DNA from: Cladorrhinum sp. PSN259
Lineage: Eukaryota; Ascomycota; Sordariomycetes; Sordariales; Podosporaceae
Assembly (NCBI GenBank): GCA_033725935.1
Contig: MU867085.1
Location: 186,001-250,000 of the forward strand
Reading direction: 5' to 3'
Length of the DNA: 64,000 nt
Shown here: positions 11,589-21,889 of the stretch, piece after piece
Layout: each line of letters opens with the position of its first letter
Numbering within the stretch: position 1 is the stretch's first letter
Translations under genes and position numbers: made by a program
The notes under the pieces: model-generated
The model's database searches: none
Told to the model about the DNA's origin: nothing
Seen by the model: only the letters and a program-made list of their open reading frames with translations

Positions 11589-12731
11589 TGGAGAGTCTGC
11601 GTCGCTGCTGCAAGGCGAGAGACAAGCTCAACGCTGATGGGCTTGGCGGCGGGAACGACTTCAATTTAAGCTTCTCCAAGATTTTTTTGCTCCGAAGCTA
11701 AGGATATCTATCTTTTTTATCTCTTCCATTGACAGGGTTGCCAAATGTGGTGTAATCTGAGCCGGCATTTGCGCAAAGGCGAGTTCAAACGCTAAAAGCT
11801 CAAAAGCTTCCATTTTTCTCGGCTAGACCCAGAGATTTGGGAAGGTCCAATTCTCCCGGCAAACCAGCCGGTGTTATTGTCGTTTTTTGGATGATAAGGA
11901 CTTTCCTATTGTGGTAGTATATATGCTCGGTGGATGATCAGCTGCAGTGTGGAGTCCTCCTTCGATTGCACCATCATGCTTTCCCCGGGGGTGAAACATC
12001 CCCCCGAGACTTGCAGGGCGGCAGAGGTTTTTACCAACCACTGGGGAAGGCACGATAACACTGTCTTCCATGCCTTGGGGCACCAGTCTGGAACGATCTG
12101 GCCTGCCAGGTTGTGGCAAGCGCGACCTCTCATTCAGGTTGAGACCATCTCAAATCTCATGACACCTGCCACATGCGGATGGGACGAATGCACCGGCCAT
12201 CCGAGTCCAAGTCCTCAGCTTCATTTTTGACAGCAAACAAGGTAATCTCGATGCAGTCTCGTGCAGTCTCGATGCGGGGTGGCGAAGGATTTAACTCGAT
12301 GGCCAAATTATTTTCACATTTGTCTCGCATATTGGGTAACCAGTCGGCTGCACGCATTGCAGGTTTTGAGAGAATAAGGGGTCCAGGTTGGCTGTTGAAT
12401 GCAACCCTCTCTCTTGGCCACCCTCGGTATGTGATGATGCCATTCGATGTTGGTGGTGGCTAAATTGCTTTTCTGTGAAATGCAACCGTCCCGGCTGGCC
12501 TTGGCTCCACTGGCAATTCCCAGAGCTTCGGGTTCAAAACATGGGTCCGTTCTGGATCGACGTGGTTCGAGGCGATAAGACATTGCGCGAGTGCTGGATC
12601 ACGTGTAACCTTTCGTGTTTTCGAGGGATAAATCGGGTGCGGACAGATACGATATTGGCCGTCGACAGAGACTGACAGAAACTTGCAAAGTTTATCTGCT
12701 GCTAGTGAAGATAAGAAACATTATCAATCAC
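11589..12731. other. Intergenic region upstream of the OPT transporter
   Basis: Holds the OPT promoter and the 3' flank of the methyltransferase gene. No gene was supported; overlapping short ORFs on both strands lack domains. Confidence 0.55.
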
Positions 12732-14113
12732 TCAGTTCACCGGCTTCCTGGCGTAGATAGCGTACCTAAAACATCAAGATATGTTAGCTTCCATCTATTT
12801 CCAGCTCATGGAAGGAAGCACTTACATAGGCCAATAGGCATGAATCCGGACATCCTTTAGATCTTTCCTGACTCCTGCCAACAATGTGTGAACATCTTCG
12901 ACCTTCCAACCAAGTCCACCTCCATTCTTCGGTCTCGTCAACACGGCAAGGCTCAATGCCTCCAAAGCAGCCTGCGCATTCTCATAGGCCCAAAGACCAA
13001 TCTGCTTATGCTTCGAATCTCGAGGCCAACCATTCTGAGGCCACTTGGCCTTGAAGTCAACAATATCTGTGAATCCTGCTTCGGCAAGTTGTTCCTTGTA
13101 TTTGAGAGCTGAGTTCATCGGGCGTCCGGTGGCGGCGAATGCTTCGGCCAGAAGTTCAGACCAACGACGGAGCGGTGATTCCGGAGGGAACGTATTGTCA
13201 TCCGAGTTCATTGGGTAGAGGATATCCTGGACCTCGAGTGTCCCTTCCGGAGTGAGGTTGCTTTATAGACTAGTTAGAATCTACATAGCTAGTCAAATAG
13301 AATTGAACTTACTCATAGCATCGCTTAAAGTACTTGGGCCAGTCTTGGATGGAGCCCGTCATGAATCGGGTGAAGATAAAGTCAAATGGCTGGGAAAATG
13401 TCCAGTCATCTTCCAGGTCGTCCACATAGAAAGTTACATTGGGCGGGATACTAAATGGATGTTGCGCATGTGTTAACATTGTATCCGCATAGCGCGCTTT
13501 TAAAACTAGACTTACAAGCTTGGCTGGGAGGGGCTCAGGTCAATCCCTGTTACCTGAGTCTCTGGGTGCTCCTCAGCTGTAACACGGATTGTTATTAGTG
13601 CAGCTGTAGGTTGGAATTGCCTTCCTCACGTCGATACATACCAAAGTCAACGGCCCAGATGCCGGTTCCACACCCAGCATCAAGAACGCGGCGCACATTC
13701 TCCTGCAGTGAAGAAAGATGTAGCTTCCCTCCAAAAGTCATGACCAAGAGGTTATGCTGAAGGTCAAGTCTCTCAGTCTCAGCTGGGTCGTTGGGAAGCA
13801 CGTATGCTGGTGTCCAGTTGTCAGCCATTCAGAGCTCTATTGGGTCCTATAACTTAGAAAGCTCTTACATCCATCCTTGTAGGCATGATATGTTCTCCCA
13901 TTCTCATGGCGATACTGGAGGATGCTTGACATCAACGATGTAGTGTCACTGACGCCATCCTTTACAGTTGAGAATTCTGGTCAGCAGAGCGTCCCACAAA
14001 TTTCAATTTCAATCTGCAGACAGAAGCACGCTTACCTCTTCTTTCTCTTGAATCTCTTGTAGATCCACATCGGGTTCAATCACAGCAGTGGTGGATAACT
14101 CATGCTCAGTCAT
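12732..14113 (-). CDS. LaeA-like SAM-dependent methyltransferase, seven exons
   Basis: Class I S-adenosylmethionine methyltransferase of the fungal LaeA/UMTA-like group, 333 aa. Exons are 14036-14113, 13869-13959, 13642-13806, 13516-13576, 13313-13450, 12826-13260 and 12732-12765, with six introns of 52-76 nt. The exon sum is 1002 nt and in frame. Splicing restores the family hallmarks: ENGRTYHAYKDGSYVLPND, the SAM-binding motif I LDAGCGTGIW (GCGTG at residues 101-105), VTGIDLSPSQPS, then FDFIFTRFM and the LEVQDI strand. The tail ends YAIYARKPVN. Such proteins include regulators of secondary metabolism and methyltransferases for small molecules. No polyketide or peptide synthase is adjacent here, so a pathway role is open. 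Its promoter lies in the short 246 bp gap to the sugar permease. Confidence 0.9.
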
Positions 14114-14359
14114 ATCGAACGAAGCTTACGTGGACTGATGATGAAACTAGGCAGCAACGGAATGAGTGAGTGAGTAAGAAAAGGAGAAGTAACTCAAAAG
14201 AAAGGCAGCTACTATATATGCCCAGTCATGTGTTCATTGGTCCGTTCGGCCCCCGCCCTACCCCTCTGCAGCCTGGCTGCTGTCATGTAACCCATCAGAC
14301 CAACCATCAACTACCTCCATCACATCAGAGAACAGAAAGCGGTGAGCGCAGCTAAAAAA

Positions 14360-16213
14360 TTAAATCTTGCCCTTTTCTTCCTTTTCTTCCTTGGTCTCGA
14401 TCGAATGCTCAAACAGCCCATCGATTTTTGTCGTAGCAAACTTCCTCGCCCCTATCCGCTTCTCAAAGAGAAGATCCAGCTCGGCATATGTCCTGCCCCT
14501 TGGCTCAGGTAGTCTGAAGAAGACCCAGATGGCCGAAAGCAAGCAAGTTCCCGCCCAGAAAAAAGCAGTGCGTGCTCCCCAGTTCCATGCAGTTGAGCTC
14601 AGCTGGTAGTTGGTCATGACGTTGACAAAGATGTTGCTTGCGTTGTATGCCGCACGTGCCAGTACAATCGTCTTGGCTTTGAGCCGGGTTGATGAGAGTT
14701 CCGAGATGAGGCAGTATGTTACTGGTCCAATGGTGAAGTCGTACACGAACGTAAAGACGATCAGCAGAGCTCCTATGGCCCAAACCGAGGCGCTGTTCTT
14801 CCCAAATGAGAGGCATCCAACAATAATGAGGAGGATGAACTGTGCAACGAGACCAAAGAAGTGGACTCTGCGACGTCCAACTCGAGACATGAGGAACCAT
14901 GAACCAGCAGTTCCCAATATCCCGAGAGCGTACTGACCCATCGAGAGACTGAACGAGTTGCTGGGGTCCATACCGGCTTGTACCCTATTAAGAAGTCAGT
15001 TTTAAACCTCCCTGTAATATGCCGAAGGCTCTTCACTCACATAAAGTACGAAAAATAGCCCATCAAGTTACTTCCAGACAAAGTCTGAGCAACCCAAACA
15101 AGAACCACAATCTCTGTGCGCCTCAGATCAATCCCCCTGAAGCAGTCTCTGAATCTCACACCCTCCTTGACGCTCTTCTCCATTTCGTTGGTGTGCTCAA
15201 TCATAGCAATGGTCTCATCAGCATTGAATCCAGGTTGATTGCGCGAGGTTAATCTCAAAAGTGACCTCTTGGCCTTTTCTGTTTTGTCATGTCGAACATA
15301 CCACCAGGGTGATCTGTAACACAAAAAAAGTCAGTACAACACATGTTCTTCTTCCATGATCAGAGGAGAAGACTTACTCGGGCGCAAAGATCAACCCAAT
15401 CAGAATAGGCACAGGCCAAACCCACTGCACCATGAACGGAATCCGATACGCCCAGTCATCGTCCCTCTTCACCGACCCCTTGTTCACCGCAACGGCAAAG
15501 AACTGCCCAATAACCCAGCACATGTTGATGAACGTTGTAAGATAAGGTCTCAGGGCCGTGGGGCTGACTTCGGAGGCATAAGCTGCCGAAACACTCTGAA
15601 AGGCGCCCCAGGGAATTCCTGTTTTTTTTTTTGTATCCAGTCAGTCACTCTTTCATCAGCCCCTTTTGCATTTCTCACCTCCCCCTTTGCTTTAGGTATG
15701 TATCATTTATTACTCACCACAAAGAACCTCACCAACCACCAACACCTTTACGTCCGGCGCAAACACCAGGACAAAAACAAAACAAATCATCAGTACCAAA
15801 CTCCCCAGCGTCGTGACTTTGTACCCGTAGGCATCCGACGTCCAACCCGCAATTATCAACCCCACTATCTCTCCAGCCCTCGCGCCGTTGGATAAACCAG
15901 ACTGCCAAGCGGCCGACACCGCGTATTTTGGCGGATTAGAGTCAGGGACCAAGTGTCCGAACTTTCTGTTGAATACCGGCGAGGCGTAGAGGTTCCCTAG
16001 CAGGGCGAGGTCGTAACCCTCCATTATCAGGGTTGAGGAGACTAGGACGGACCAGGCTATTGCCTTTGGGTAAGTTTTTATTGCGGTGAGGAGGGTCATG
16101 GCGTGTTCTTTTTGGTTGGCGGCGTGGGCTACGTTGACGTTCGACCCTTCTGGGGGAGGCGAGGGACCCGGGTAGGGTGGTGGTGATTTAGAGGGAGGAT
16201 TGTTGTCTGCCAT
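14360..16213 (-). CDS. MFS sugar permease, maltose/alpha-glucoside type
   Basis: Proton/sugar symporter of the plasma membrane, 544 aa. Four exons are 15718-16213, 15378-15618, 15041-15313 and 14360-14984; introns are 99, 64 and 56 nt. Twelve membrane segments are expected. Family marks are EGYDLALLGN in TM1, GLIIAGWTSDAYGYK after TM2, the spliced LCGIPWGAFQS, APESPWWYVRHD, the RVGRRR loop in the second half, and the post-TM12 motif PEPRGRTYAELDLLFEKRI. This pattern is that of fungal alpha-glucoside (MAL31-like) permeases. The gene is divergent from a GH13 alpha-glucosidase, the standard pairing for maltose use, which supports a maltose or related disaccharide substrate. The 5' leader contains a GATGGCGAT tandem repeat and a TATATAA box. 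Confidence 0.92.
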
Positions 16214-16227
16214 GGTTGAGGTTGTGG

Positions 16228-16268
16228 GATGGCGATGATGGCGATGATGGCGATGATGGTGATGATGG
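16228..16268. repeat. GATGGCGAT tandem repeat in the permease leader
   Basis: About four 9-bp units (the last ones GATGGTGAT) lie immediately upstream of the permease ATG, most likely inside the transcribed leader. Confidence 0.85.
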
Positions 16269-16358
16269 AGAGTCGGGGAAAGAATCCTGATAGATTCTGA
16301 GAAACTCTTGAAAGTGAAACTACATGTACTACTAATCAGGGTGGGTTGTTCTCAGATG

Positions 16359-16366
16359 TTATATAA
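16359..16366 (-). promoter_or_regulatory. TATA box of the sugar permease gene
   Basis: TTATATAA lies about 150 nt upstream of the permease ATG. It is symmetrical, but its distance fits the permease rather than the alpha-glucosidase. Confidence 0.5.
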
Positions 16367-16482
16367 GAATGCATTGGGCAGTTTTAACCCATGACTCGGA
16401 GAACAAGAAGTGTATTCACACCACTCTCATACCACCATAACCGGACGGCTTTTTGTTTTTCTGGGAATAAGAACTCCCCCTC

Positions 16483-16501
16483 GGCCCGTTTCTTTCGGGC
16501 C
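16483..16501. promoter_or_regulatory. Perfect dyad GGCCCG-N7-CGGGCC
   Basis: Six-base inverted arms with a 7 nt T-rich spacer lie in the shared permease/glucosidase promoter, with CGG triplets of the sort bound by Zn2Cys6 dimers. A weak intrinsic hairpin is the alternative. Confidence 0.35.
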
Positions 16502-16827
16502 TAACACGGTGTGTGTGTGCATGGCGAGGTTACAACAAGAAAAACAGACGAGGTGTGTCTTGGCATTGATGTCATGCAGATCTGGTTCTCCCCCTCAACA
16601 GCAACTGATGCGAAGCATTTTCCCGTTTGACAGACGATGTGAAAATCACCATCCCCTTCAAAGTTAGAGAATGGCAAAAACGTTATGGTTGTGTCGAGCT
16701 ATCAGTCTTGGTGTTAAATCTCTGCAGTCATTTCCTGTTGCCACTTGGAGGGTTCCCCGCGTGTTTGGTCGAACATGTAGTCAATCCCACGTCAACCCAC
16801 ATCTGCTGCTCCTTTGGAGTAGTAGGA

Positions 16828-16855
16828 TCACCGGTATCAAAGTGGTATCCGGTGA
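16828..16855. promoter_or_regulatory. Perfect dyad TCACCGG-N14-CCGGTGA
   Basis: Seven-base perfect inverted arms flank a 14 nt spacer, giving CGG-N14-CCG. It lies about 130-155 bp upstream of the alpha-glucosidase ATG. GGTATC is also repeated directly inside. The position and CGG/CCG ends suit a Zn2Cys6 activator. Confidence 0.4.
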
Positions 16856-16983
16856 AATATGCAAAACCTTACCTCACCCCCTGAGAACCCCACAACCACC
16901 AAGACCTCGGATATGTGATGACTGACACGAATACCCTCAGTTGTTTATTCAATTTCCAGGCTTTCAATCTTCTCTAGATTCAG

Positions 16984-18774
16984 ATGGTGGAAACAGAAAC
17001 CAACATGGAAAATATCATCACGAACCCCAACACGTCCCCCGGAGACACACCCTGGTGGAAAGATGCAGTCTTCTACCAAATCTACCCCGCAAGCTTCAAA
17101 GATTCCAACGGCGACGGCTGGGGAGACATTCCAGGCATCATCTCCAAGGTAGACTACCTGTCTCACCTCGGCGTAGACGTAATATGGCTCTGCCCCATCT
17201 ACGAATCTCCCCAAAAGGACATGGGCTACGACGTCAGCGACTACCAATCCGTCTACGCCCCTTACGGTACCTTGGGTGACATCGATAGCCTCATCGCAGC
17301 ATGTCACTCCCGCGGTCTAAAACTTATAATGGACCTGGTAGTCAACCACACTTCAGACCAACACCCCTGGTTTCTCGAGTCACGCTCCAGCAAAACGAAC
17401 CCGAAACGCGACTGGTACATCTGGAAACCACCCCGGTTTGACTCATCAGGAGAACGTCTCCCTCCAACAAATTGGCGGGGATACTTTTCTTCCTCAACAT
17501 GGACCTGGGACGAGCAGACCCAAGAGTACTACCTCCACCTCTACCACTCCTCCCAGCCGGACCTGAACTGGGAGAACCCAACCTGCCGCCAGGCCATCTA
17601 CTCTACAGCACTCGAATTCTGGCTCGAGAGGGGCATAGACGGGTTCCGCATCGACACGGTCAACAAGTACTCCAAAGTCACTTCCTTCCCGGACGCACCC
17701 GTCACCGTCCCAGACAGCTACATTCAGCCGGCCCCGGAAATGTGGTGCAACGGCCCCCGCATCCATTCCTACCTGAACGAAATGCGCACGCAGGTTCTAG
17801 ACGCCTACGACGCAGTCTCGGTCGGAGAACTGAGCAACACCCCTTCGCCCTCCCGACACGTCCTCCCTTATGTCTCCGCGGCGAACAAGGAACTGGACAT
17901 GGCCCACGAGTTCAGCATCATCCGCCTCGGGACGGGCACCAACATCTTTGACGGCAAGTACTTTTACTCCCCCTTTGGGCTATCCACCCTGAAGCAGCTC
18001 GTTTCAAAATGGCAGACTTTTGTCGAGGACACGGACGGGTGGCACACCGTCTTCATCGAAAACCACGACAACGGACGGGCCGTCTCGCGCTTCGGCGACG
18101 ACTCGACTCCCGAGCTACTAAAAGCCAGCGCGAAGTGCATTGCGCTCTGGCAGGCCACTCTGACGGGCACTTTGTTCGTCTATCAGGGCCAGGAAATAGG
18201 GATGAGCAACATGCCGGGACACTGGGACGTTGCGGAGGAGTACAAAGACGTGGAATCGCAAGGGGTTTATCAAGAGGCGGTGGCGAGTGGTAGCTCTGAG
18301 AGGGTGAAAAAGATTGAAGAAGGGCTGAGGATACTGGCTAGGGACCACGCCAGGTTACCTTTTCAGTGGGATGGAGGTAAAAACGCGGGATTTGGTAACG
18401 GAAAGCCGCCGTGGATGAGGGTTCACGATGGGTTCAACGAGGTTAATGTTGAGAGGCAGTTGGGAGACCCGGACTCAGTGTTGGAGTTTTACAAAAGAGT
18501 GTTAAAGTTGAGGAAGGAGCACACGGAGTTGTTTGTTCATGGCAGGTTTAGGCTTGTAGATGGGAAGGATGAGAGGTTGTTTGTTTACGTGAAGGGGGGT
18601 GAACAGGCAAAAAAGGCACTGGTTGTTCTGAATTTCACGAGTGCGGAGCAGAGATTACCTGACACCAAGACAATTCTGGGACTTGACGGAAGACTCTTGG
18701 TTGGTACCTACGGAGATGATGGAGCTTCCGAGTCCCTAAAGCCGTGGGAGGGTCGGGTGTATCTGAATTTCTAG
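16984..18774 (+). CDS. GH13 alpha-glucosidase (maltase type)
   Basis: Intracellular alpha-glucosidase of glycoside hydrolase family 13, 596 aa, no intron and no signal peptide. It hydrolyses maltose-like alpha-glucosides taken up by the adjacent permease. The (beta/alpha)8 barrel marks are all present: WWKDAVFYQIYPASFKDSNGDG, the DLVVNHTSD region I, GIDGFRIDTVN with nucleophile Asp224, SVGELSN with acid/base Glu282, and FIENHDNGRAVSRF with Asp362. Thr225 follows the nucleophile; in yeast enzymes Thr here marks maltases and Val marks isomaltases, so alpha-1,4 preference is inferred. A second in-frame ATG at codon 8 is an alternative start; either leaves the barrel intact. Length equals that of fungal maltases. 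It is divergent from the sugar permease. Confidence 0.95.
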   Translation: MVETETNMENIITNPNTSPGDTPWWKDAVFYQIYPASFKDSNGDGWGDIPGIISKVDYLSHLGVDVIWLCPIYESPQKDMGYDVSDYQSVYAPYGTLGDIDSLIAACHSRGLKLIMDLVVNHTSDQHPWFLESRSSKTNPKRDWYIWKPPRFDSSGERLPPTNWRGYFSSSTWTWDEQTQEYYLHLYHSSQPDLNWENPTCRQAIYSTALEFWLERGIDGFRIDTVNKYSKVTSFPDAPVTVPDSYIQPAPEMWCNGPRIHSYLNEMRTQVLDAYDAVSVGELSNTPSPSRHVLPYVSAANKELDMAHEFSIIRLGTGTNIFDGKYFYSPFGLSTLKQLVSKWQTFVEDTDGWHTVFIENHDNGRAVSRFGDDSTPELLKASAKCIALWQATLTGTLFVYQGQEIGMSNMPGHWDVAEEYKDVESQGVYQEAVASGSSERVKKIEEGLRILARDHARLPFQWDGGKNAGFGNGKPPWMRVHDGFNEVNVERQLGDPDSVLEFYKRVLKLRKEHTELFVHGRFRLVDGKDERLFVYVKGGEQAKKALVVLNFTSAEQRLPDTKTILGLDGRLLVGTYGDDGASESLKPWEGRVYLNF

Positions 18775-20464
18775 TGTAAATGGAAGCCTAGAAGAGAGAA
18801 ATTTTTTTAATGTCCACATTCGCTCCTTTTACTCAGCATAGCCGCAATGTTGGCACCAGTTATTGGCTCATTCAGCACTTTTTATTTGGGGACGTACGAC
18901 ATCATGATGCCAGCAGCCCTATGAGGCTCATCGTGATCCGTCTCAACCCGATGATACGCAGTGGGGATCTGCAGCTCACATCAGCAACATTCAAGCTCCT
19001 GCCCACCATCTTCCACAAAGCGTGTGGGCCAGGGAATGCGAACACGATGTGTTGCACAACATGCCACATGACCTGCTTCTACACTAGTAGTTACTCGCAG
19101 TCAGCAACATTTGTTCTGGAATTCCTGGGAACCTCGGTCAGATCTGAGTCTTTCAGGGTTCTCTGCATGGTCCGGCCGCGGCATAAGCATCCCCGGAAGA
19201 TCCGACGATCTGGGACCGATGACGCATTTGCATCGTAAATTGTCGACAGCTTCCATGTTGCGTGGCTGAGGCCACCTTATCATGCTGGATTCCCAAGAGA
19301 CTCCGAAGGCGTGCCTCATTGATACAGGACGACTTCCACTTCCAATCAACAGAGACCACGATTGCCAAATTGAGTCATCCTTCCGGGATTGTCCAATCAT
19401 ATCGCACTCGGTTGGTGCAAGATCTCTGGGTTTTTGGATCGCATCGAAGCCCCTGTGGAAGTCAACCTCTCTCTCTCTAGATCTGTGCCTCCGTATTACA
19501 CATCTTGGTGAGGTCGGGGATGGTCCGGTTAGGGACGACACGAAAGGAAGTCTTACCGCTCTCAACAATACGTAACTCGGCCGCCCAGCATGTCTCAAGT
19601 TGGATGGACGCTAACTGGGATCAGCGGGAACTGTCGCGTAAACATGTTAGTGCGCCGTTCTTGGTAAACTTGTGGCTGTCCTAGCGAGCAGCGCAAAAAG
19701 AGCGGTAAAAGATGAGTGAGTCCTTACAAGAAGCAATCCCCAACATTACTGATCAAGAACGGGCCAATCGAATGTTTGGCGCCATGTTTTTTGTTTTTGC
19801 CAAATTCGTCACCGAGAGAGCGTATCCTGCCGTCTAACAACTCGGTCTTCCCGCCGTCTTTGGATGAGATGAGAAGTGGGAGCCTGGTTAAGGAAATGAG
19901 GTTTGTAGTTGCTGAGATCCAAGCTTCCGGATGGGTTTTGTTTGCATCGAGCAACAATTTGGGACGATGTCAATGGCATTAGAGATTCGGAAGTTAGCGG
20001 CCGTACCATGTTTCTCCTGTCACACACATAGCAAAGAAGAATGTTGATCTGAACTTTTTCCACGTCAAGGCGAGAGTGGTGTGTGAACGGGTAACCACGG
20101 AAGAGATTGCATCCTCCCGCTGCTGCTGCAAAAGAGAGAAACCTGGCAACTTCAAGTTATTGCCGGTTTCGTTCGTTTGACGGGTGTCACAATGCATTCG
20201 TGCCTGCCATTTTTTTTTTACGGAAATATTCCGAACGAGGTCTTGGTCCATGGCCGCAGCCAATAAGCGTCCCACCAGGCGTGCCTCCCTCGCTCACCGC
20301 ACCGCACCGAAAAACCACACTTGACCTGTTCCAATCGGACTCGTCACACCTCAGAATATAGCAACCAGAAAGGAAAAAAAAACAAAAAAAAATGCAGGAA
20401 TGCGGTCAGTTATTGTTACCATTCTCGGCGTTTCCGGTATGTCTTGAAGAGGAAAAATACACCG

Positions 20465-20475
20465 GGACTCGAACC
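20465..20475 (-). other. Isolated tRNA B-box-like sequence
   Basis: The minus strand reads GGTTCGAGTCC within an almost paired T-arm (GCGGG/CCCGG, one mismatch). No A box, anticodon arm or matching acceptor is present upstream, so this is not called a tRNA. Confidence 0.5.
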
Positions 20476-20580
20476 CGCACGGGTGGTTCGGTGTCAGGTA
20501 TCTCATATTGTTTTGTGAAACCACATTGCTTTTTTGTTTGCTTCTGTCAAATGTGTCAATGTCACCACCCGGGTTTTTGG

Positions 20581-20632
20581 TTTTTTTTCTTTCTTTTTTT
20601 TCTTTCTTTTTTTCTTTTTTTCTTTTTTCCTC
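20581..20632. repeat. T/CTTT pyrimidine tract
   Basis: More than 50 nt of almost pure T with regularly spaced C on the plus strand, inside a non-coding region. Confidence 0.85.
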
Positions 20633-21011
20633 CGTGGTCTGGTTTCTGTTTGGTAAAAAGCTAGGCCTATATCGGCCGTGATCTCAGGGTTCTCGATCGA
20701 ACCGATTGCACCGTGGACCCCGGAGACCGCTTCTTTGATTCAGGGGTAGTCTTATCATCACCGTTCAGGTTTTTATCTCATCGTAACCTGCAACGCCAGC
20801 TCATCTTTCAGCTCTCTCTCATCATTTGAGTCCTCACCGCAGAATTGCATCAGATCCCTCCCCCTGTGCCCTTGTAACTCGGACCAATTGCGGCAAGATA
20901 TTCATACAAGGGGTGTTGTACCGAACTCAGTGTGAGAATTCACGGGAGAACTACCATATTGTTAGGATAACAGTGACGACAGCTTTACCTCAGCAGGATT
21001 GGAAATTCATC

Positions 21012-21018
21012 TATAATA
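21012..21018 (+). promoter_or_regulatory. TATA-like element of the SnoaL-like gene
   Basis: TATAATA lies about 100 nt upstream of the ATG at 21116. It is followed at 21020 by the palindrome GGGGTATCCCC, whose left arm contains an AGGGG stress-element-like core. The function is inferred from motif and position. Confidence 0.4.
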
Positions 21019-21115
21019 AGGGGTATCCCCAGCATTGAAACAGAACATTCAGAACTCAGAATCATCATTCATCACCCGACTCTATCTCTCAAGTCACACT
21101 GTTCTATTCTTCAAC

Positions 21116-21889
21116 ATGACTTCCCCTCAGGATCCTCACTCAAAATCATACTCCCACATCAACGGCCACGCCGAGGAGCTCCTTGACAGACTCGCCGTCT
21201 CAGAACTCTGCAAAGGATGGCCCGTCTATCGTGATGCCTCCGAGTGGAAGAACTACCGTTCTCTCTTCGCCGAGGACGCAACAGTTTGGACTAGTAAGTT
21301 TTGATTCGTCTTTGATAAAATTCAAAATCACTAACATTGTCCCACAGCATGGTCCGGCCCGAGATCAGTAGACGAGTTCATCGCCATCTCCAAAGCCGGC
21401 AAGGAGAAGGGCGTCTTCATCATGCACCGCGAGTGTGGCACCCTGACCGAGCTTTCTCGGGAGCACAACCGGGCCATCGGCAAGATGAAGGCCACAATCA
21501 CGCACCGCTTCAAGTTCCACCCATCCAACGGTGCCTCGTCTGCATCATCCGAGCCCAGCGAGTTCGACGTCGACTGTGACTGCCGCTTCATCTTCTTTTG
21601 CGAGAAGAACCCAGCCACTGGCGAGTGGAAGGCCAAGTACGTCAAGCTCTTTTACGAGAAGGACAAGGTGGTACCTACAGACGGAATCAAGGCGCCTACT
21701 TTTACTCGGCAGGAATTGGAAAAGTACCCCGAGGGCTACCGGTACCTGGGCGCAGCTCAGGCCAGGCTGGGTTACGAGATTGACTTGCAACTCCCAACCG
21801 CTTCTGGGGAGTTGTGGGATCGCATGTACGGCGAGATGGAGAAGTGGCTGGACGGCGGCAAGGTGGATCTCTTTTGGGAGCACAAGTGA
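21116..21889 (+). CDS. SnoaL/NTF2-like domain protein
   Basis: Predicted cytosolic protein of 239 aa with an NTF2-like/SnoaL-like cone fold. Exons are 21116-21293 and 21348-21889; the 54 nt intron (GTAAGT...CTAAC...CCACAG) joins DATVWT to TWSGPRSVDEF. The pattern RLAVSELCKGWPVYRDASEWKNYRSLFAEDATVWT is the typical first helix plus strand of the family, followed by SVDEFIAISKAG and strands ending YVKLFYEKDKVVP. Fungal relatives are annotated only as SnoaL-like or scytalone-dehydratase-like proteins; catalytic His/Asp pairs cannot be assigned here with certainty. The ORF is open 27 codons further upstream, but the ATG at 21116 follows TTCAAC and suits a leader about 100 nt after the TATA-like box. 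Confidence 0.85.

Larger units (their letters stand above)
16214..16983. promoter_or_regulatory. Bidirectional promoter between sugar permease and alpha-glucosidase
   Basis: This 770 bp gap separates two divergent start codons and is the only place for both promoters. It contains a TATATAA box on the permease side and two perfect inverted repeats with CGG/CCG ends (listed separately), suitable for a Zn2Cys6 activator. Co-regulation is inferred from the arrangement. Confidence 0.7.
18775..21115. other. Long intergenic region
   Basis: About 2.3 kb with no supportable protein gene. It contains a pyrimidine tract, an isolated pol III B-box-like sequence and the promoter of the SnoaL-like gene. 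ORFs such as 19101-19598 on the minus strand overlap others on the opposite strand and have no domain. Confidence 0.55.
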
